A DNA stretch of 64,000 bases. Source: Hirsutella rhossiliensis. Its lineage: Eukaryota > Ascomycota > Sordariomycetes > Hypocreales > Ophiocordycipitaceae. Under the pieces are notes generated by a model. It did not search any database. It was not told the DNA's origin and worked only from the letters and a program-made list of their open reading frames with translations. The stretch covers positions 4,154,001 through 4,218,000 of the forward strand of contig NW_025408667.1 of NCBI RefSeq assembly GCF_020360975.1, in the 5' to 3' direction. Shown here one piece after another: positions 58,565-64,000 of this stretch. Every line of letters starts with the position of its first letter. Positions within the stretch are counted from its first letter, which is position 1. A program made the translations under genes and the position numbers.

Positions 58565-60058
58565 ATGTGCAGCGACGCGCCCGCTTCACGTCCAGACATC
58601 GTCACCGAGTCAACCCCATTGCTCGATGAGGCCGAACGCCTCGAGCCCTACAAGCCGCAGGAGACCCTGGTGGTTCGTGCCGGCAAGGAAGCCTGGTACG
58701 CCCTGAGAGCCACCCTCCTGTGCAGCGGCACCAATGTCCTCCTCGTCTGCGTGCCGCTCGGCCTCATGGCCGGTCGCTGGGGGTGGCCCGCAGCCGCCGT
58801 CTTCGTCCTCAACTTTCTGGCCATGCTCCCGCTCGCGTCCATCCTCACCTTTGCGACCGAGCAGCTCGCGGGCGTTGTTGGGTCTGTTGCCGGGGGCTTG
58901 ATCAACGCCACGTTCGGGAATGCTGTCGAGATGATTGTCGGTTTGCTCGCCGAGTGACGCGAAGCCGGGTCGTCGTTGTGGCTAACAACCTCGCCGCAGG
59001 TTGGCGTCAGTGCTCTGAGGGAAGGGAAAATCTCCATTGTCCAGTCGAGCATGATTGGGAGCATTCTGTCGTCCATCATACTAGTACAGCCCCCTCTATC
59101 TTATCCAGTTGACTACAGTCGCCGCCCTCATGGTTGTTCCTCGTTGATAACACATCTAGATCCTTGGCACCTCTTTCCTCCTGGCCGGCCTGGGGAAACG
59201 CACAGTCGACATCAACGCGGATGTGAGCGGCATTCTAACCTCGCTTATGATCATCTCGTGCGCCTCCCTCATCATGCCCTCCGCTCTGGACATCGCCGAC
59301 CCAGAGTCCCGCAACATCAAGAACAACCCCAGCAGCTACGTCCTGATCTTGTCCCGTATTATGTCCATCGTCCTCCTCGTCTTCTACCTGCTATACCTAT
59401 ATTTCCAGTCGGTGTCTCATGCGGAGCTCTTCGCCGAGGAAGAAAACGAGCCGCAGGACAAGCTACACGCCCTGTCGAGTTGCGTTTTTCTAATCCTCTC
59501 CACCCTTGGGGTAGGCTCCTGCTCGGACTGCCTGGTCGACAGCATCGACGGCTTTGTCGAGACGCTGGGCGTCAGCCGTAGCTTCATCGCCCTAATCATC
59601 GTGCCCATTGTTGGCAACCTCGGGTGCTTTGTCGGCACGATCCAGTGGTCCAGGACCAACCGGGTCAGCCTGGCCGTTTCGGTCATCGTGGGGAGTACGC
59701 TGCAGATATCGCTTTTCGTTGTCCCGTTCCTTGTGATTGTGGGCTGGATCATCGACAAGAACATGTCCCTGCGGTTTGATACCTTTGAAACAATCATCCT
59801 CACTCTATCGACCCTCATCGTCAGCTGCTTGTTGCGGGGCAAGAAGACGAACTATTTTGAAGGCCTACTTCTCATCGCTACGTGGGTATCTTTTGTCACC
59901 CTGCGTGGCAGCCGTAACTGAGCTGATTCGCGTACAGATATGTTATAATAGCCATCGCCTTCTTCGTACACCCTGGCGCGACAGTGTCCGCAAACGTACT
60001 CGACAATATCGCTGGTGGAAGGGATATGGCCTGGACGGCCGCAACAGCAGGTGGATGA
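58565..60058 (+). CDS. CAX-C: CAX paralogue lacking the second catalytic Glu
   Basis: Model join(58565..58936, 59000..59083, 59160..59881, 59938..60058), 432 residues. Intron positions match those of CAX-A. Motif 1 is intact (NATFGNAVEMI, Glu122; then SMIGSILSSIILILG). Motif 2 reads IVPIVGNLGCFVGTI: the GN is kept, but the Glu is Cys308 and the His is Phe. IVGSTLQISLFVVPFLVIVG follows normally. The last exon gives ATYVIIAIAFFVHPG, the usual final helix. A GTG-less start at 58565 (MCSDAPASRPDIV) is preferred over the longer frame because it is the first ATG. Convergent with ATPase2. Confidence 0.88.
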
Positions 60059-60239
60059 TGGAGGAGGTGGCGACGCGTGCGCTGACCAGCAATAGCCGCC
60101 GCATGCTCGGCTGCTTGAGAACCATGGACGCGAGGGAGCCCAGGCTTGCCCGTGCTCGAGGACTGGCCTAGATCAAGGCCTTGCAGAGTATATGTACAAC
60201 CGCTAGAACAATGCGCTCTCACCAAAATTATAACATGTG

Positions 60240-63200
60240 CTATTCATCTGAGTCTTCCGATTCTCGCCGGCACCAACGCCTTGGCCCGCAAGACTTCCAT
60301 GTTCTAGCCAAGTACCTCCCTAGGTTTGCAAACGGCCAGTCAGGCAGTAGACGCACGAGGACCCCGAGGGGCAAAGAGAGCACGCCAGGCACCAACGAGA
60401 TGGCCCATTGGGCACCATTGAGTGGCACCACGGAGAAGGCTGCGCCACCAACGAAGATGATGAGGACTTGCGCTCCGATCATGATGCTGCTGACTGCTAT
60501 GAACAGCCTATTTCGAATAACGCCCTCGAACACGTTGAGTGTGTTGTCGTGCTGTCGATTACTGGTCGTTTCAGCGTCAGTAGCTGCCTCCAGCTAAGCT
60601 GGGCCAAAGTGGCACGTACTTATACATATTAAAGACTTGTAGCCAGACAAAGGTGTTGAACACGATGGTCTGGAGTTGCTGTTCCTCCTCGTCGGTGTGG
60701 TAGGACAGAATACTCGATCCGCCGAAGTACAACACCAGCGTTACAGCTAATTGGTAGATAGACTGGCTTATAATCGTCTCCCACATCGGCACGGTAACTA
60801 GCGACGCTAATCTTGGTTCGGGCTTCCGGTCTAGGAGTCTTGACTTGGGGACGTCCGTTGCGAGCGCAAGCGCAGCGAGAGTGTCTTGGAATAGGTTGAC
60901 CCACATGAGTTGAACAGGCGTGAGGACTGATCGCTCGTTTGGGTCTGCAATTGCCGAGATGAACGTCAGCAGGACCGACGTAATGGTGATGGTTATCTGG
61001 AACTAAACATGGGTCAGCGCCGCCAAATATAAACAAAGGCCACAGCACTGGCCAGCATTGCCTGTCATACCAGCAAGAACTTCCGGACCGAGTCCGTAAC
61101 ACCTCTGCCCCACATGATTGCCTTGGTGATGCACGTGAAATCGTCGTTCATCAAGACGATAGAAGACGCCTCCCGGGCAACTTCAGTCCCCGTGGTGCCG
61201 CCCATTGAAAAGCTAATGTCCGCCGTGCTGAGGGCGGCGGCGTCGTTTGTTCCGTCGCCAGTGACGGCGACTATTTCTCCGGCCCCTTGGAGCTGGGTAA
61301 CAAGCTTCTGTTTGTCTCGGGGGCTCGACCTGGCGAGGACCTTGAGATGGGGGAGAACCCGTCTCAGTTCCTCGTCACTCATCGTCCTGAACTGCATGCC
61401 CTCCATACAGACATCGCTCTCATCATCGGCAAGTATACCACACTGCCTTGCAATGGCCATGGCTGTCTGGATATTATCTCCCGTGACCATGCGGACGGTG
61501 ACGCCAGCCTTTTGGCATGTTTCCACAGCCTGCAGAACACCGGGCCGAAGGAGGTCCTCGATGCCGAAAATTCCCAGAAAGACCAGCTCTTGCAGAAGTT
61601 CATCAAGACCGAAATCCGTCTTCACGCTGTCAGCTTCGCCATCGCCCGGAAACTCCAGGTCCCGATACGCTAGACAGATGGTTCGAAGCGCGCCGCTGGC
61701 ATAGCTCTCGATGTCGCCGGCCAACTGCTGTCGAGTCTGCGCACCGAGTTGGGTAACTCGATGGCCTTCCGTGGCGTTGTGGATGGCCTTGGAACACTTG
61801 GATAGCAAAACCTCTGAAGCGCCCTTGACCAAGACTCTGCATTTGTGTTTGGAACCAGGTAGCCTGATGACTGTTGCCATGCATTGCCGCGTGGCATTGA
61901 AGGGAATCAGCTGAGTGATGTCTCCTTCTAATCGCTCCAACTTAACAGGCCGGTGCATATCCAAGTGGCGCCGGGCAAAGTCTAGCAGAGCTGATTCGGT
62001 GTTGGACCCGATAAACGACTTGCCAAGGTGTTCTTCAAAGGCCACGGAGTTTATCGCAATGGATTGCCTGAGTATACGTTTGACGTCGGGGGCGAGTCTG
62101 TCTGCGACTTGTTCCAGGCTGGCCGTCTCGGGGCCTGTGAATGCTGATGCCCCTGCCGAATCCGCACGAGACGAGGGGATGCGGACACCACCGAAGTGCA
62201 AACAAGACCCGATCGAGCATGCCGCAACCATCATTCGGTTCTGTGTCAGCGTGCCAGTTTTGTCGGAGCAGATGTTGGTGACATTGCCCATGGTCTCGCA
62301 GGCTCTGAGGTGGCGAACAAGGTTGTTATCCTTGAGCATCCTCGTAGATGCAAAGGCCAGCGACAGCATCACTGCGAGAGGAAGGCCCTCCGGTACGGCT
62401 ATGACGAGCACAGTGAGAGTGATGATGACGATATCGACGAACTCTCTGCCCTTGTCCGCCGGCGTTTCTGCGTTGTGAGGCAGCTTCACCAAGAATTTAA
62501 TAAACAGAGTAGCGAATAAAACCAAAGCAACCACGCCGCCGCCATAGGCGATGTACTTGGCGACAGTTGTAAGCCGGACCTGCAGGGGGGTGGGCTCGGG
62601 CTCATCCTGCAAGGACGCAAGAACTTTGCCGTACGTTGAATTGAGCCCGGTCGCTGTGACGAGGAACGTGCCGACGCCGTCGAGGACCTTTGTTCCTGAA
62701 AGAACAAAGGGGTCATGGCGGAAGACGGCCGGGTCCCAAGCCTCCTGATTGCTATGCACCTCGCCGAATGCTTCGTCGCCTGGAACCTTGTGGACAAGCT
62801 CCCCTTCTCCAGTCGCCGAAGACTCGTCACACATGACGCTGAAGCCATTGATCAAAACACCATCGGCTGGTATCACATCGCCGGGCTCGAGGTGAACGAC
62901 ATCTCCAACCAAGACGCCGGACACGGGGATCAGAACCGAGATGCCTGAGCGAATGACCTTGACGTCCCTCTGCAGCTGCTTCTTGTTGAGCTTCCGGAAC
63001 TGGCGCTGCTTCTCCCAGTCGTTGATTGATCCGACAAGCACAATGACCACAACGGCAATGAGGATGGCGACGCCCTCCACCCACTCGACGGGTGGGTTGC
63101 CCGGCGCGTGAGCCGTGCCTAGGGCCTGGTAGAGTCCGATGGCGAGAGACACGGCAGCGGCAGCTGTCAAGAGGAAGAGGACGGGGTCGTTGTACGCCGC

Positions 63201-63596
63201 CCACAGGAGCTGCAAGATGTTTGGCTGCTTTTTGGTCGGCACATGGTTATCAAGGAAAATGCGCTTCCGGTCAGAAAACAGGGCGTCCGTCGCGGAGCCT
63301 CCAAGCCACAGAGATTGGCTCCCCGCGACCAGATGTTCAGCCTTGCCATCGGTGGGAGTTATGGTAGCATTCCCGGCGACTGCGGGAGACGCGGCAAGCT
63401 TTGTCTCGTGGCCACTCAGGCCGCTCTGGAGGTCTGTTCGCAGCCCTCTCTCCAGGCCCGCAAGGCCACCGAGCCCGCAAAATGCTATAAGACTCTTGGG
63501 GTTGTGAAGGGTGCTCAGTTGCGCCGGAGAAAGCAAGGCGTCTCCTCTGCCTGCCATTGGATGATATGGGGCGTCAGCAAAGGGGGTAGCGGTCAC
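60240..63596 (-). CDS. ATPase2: PMCA/PMC1-type Ca2+-transporting P-type ATPase
   Basis: Model complement(join(60240..60561, 60620..61002, 61071..63596)), 1076 residues. It has the fungal PMC1 motif GLERGLRTDL (47-56), PEGLP (402-406), CSDKTGTLTQN (Asp445), MVTGDN, TGDGTND and VNLFQDT in M6, so ion and nucleotide sites look complete. The A-domain motif reads TGEG (262-265) instead of TGES. The catalytic Glu is kept. The two introns fall at the same codons as introns 2 and 3 of ATPase1, and the exon between them is 383 bases in both. The tail is shorter than in ATPase1. The intron that ATPase1 has after RLNKK is absent. The stops of CAX-C and ATPase2 are 181 bases apart. Confidence 0.9.
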
Positions 63597-64000
63597 CGGA
63601 GAGGGATGACAAGCCGCGGTCTAGAGCTTTTGTCCAGGCAGCCCTGCACAGCATGTACGGAGAGGTGCCGCAGCTGGATGCCGCTTCGTAGTGGCAGTTC
63701 GGCGTGCCGGCAGCTTCAGTCACGCGTGGTGAGCCGGCGATGGAGATGCTCCGCCAGAGATGCTCCGCCAGAGATGCTTGCACTGCTGGCAGCACTGCCA
63801 CAGCATGTCGTGACGACGTCCAGCGTGGTTGCCCCGCAGGCGGCCTGCTCAGCAAAACCCCCTGACCCCCTACTAGCAGTCGCCTCGACAGCTCGAGGTA
63901 GGCTGTGCCAGCAGGTTCCTTTTGTTGCCCCTTCTGTAGCCCCCTGCCGCTGATTCCGTCCGATACGCCGCCACCGATCGCCAAATCTCCTCAAGGAGCT
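63597..64000. other. ATPase2 upstream region with a 14-bp tandem repeat
   Basis: No gene supported. A short tandem repeat of GAGATGCTCCGCCA lies at about 63741-63775. This is the presumed ATPase2 promoter. Confidence 0.5.

Noticed and set aside
63243..63953. 236-codon plus-strand ORF
   Set aside because: Mostly antisense to the ATPase2 N-terminus; no family likeness.

Overview
The window is nuclear DNA of a filamentous ascomycete (Pezizomycotina, probably a Sordariomycete). Genes carry short introns (about 50-110 bp) with fungal branch sites, and the protein families are typical fungal ones. A long stretch shows repeat-induced point mutation (RIP). No rRNA, tRNA, CRISPR array or prokaryotic operon was seen. 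Gene models were built by hand from splice sites, reading phase and family conservation, so lengths are inferred.

Region 1 (1-25.8 kb) is an accessory region that looks like a decayed secondary-metabolite locus. Apparently intact genes are a fungal rhodopsin-like membrane protein, a UbiA prenyltransferase, a cupin, a short-chain dehydrogenase lacking its catalytic Tyr, a secreted BBE-type FAD oxidase, a SnoaL-like protein, a chloroperoxidase-like secreted haem peroxidase and a small Cys-rich secreted protein. Between them lie fragments of an NRPS condensation domain, a second FAD oxidase, a P450 and two pogo transposases. A 3.3-kb deleted Ty1/copia element on the minus strand is flanked by a perfect GATAG duplication.

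Region 2 (25.8-63.6 kb) is a calcium-transport gene cluster. It holds two PMCA/PMC1-type Ca2+-ATPases and three CAX-type Ca2+/H+ exchanger paralogues in strictly alternating orientation: ATPase1 minus, CAX-A plus, CAX-B minus, CAX-C plus, ATPase2 minus. Intron positions are shared between paralogues, so the cluster arose by local duplication. CAX-A keeps both catalytic Glu motifs. CAX-B and CAX-C have lost the second one (Glu to Lys and Glu to Cys).

The cluster is split at the divergent ATPase1/CAX-A promoter by a 23.6-kb nest of transposons. The host is a Tad1-like LINE (30009-53658) with a 9-A tail and a 23-bp target duplication. Inside it sit a solo LTR, two copies of a 570-bp LTR-like insertion, and a Ty3/gypsy chromovirus that itself contains a 6.15-kb copia element with identical LTRs. 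LINE, gypsy and the 570-bp insertions are heavily RIP-mutated, with CpA/TpG almost absent. The copia element and the solo LTR are not, so they arrived after RIP. A 632-bp TIR element sits in the CAX-B/CAX-C divergent promoter.

Without the insertion, the five calcium genes would occupy about 14 kb with about 1.1 kb between ATPase1 and CAX-A.
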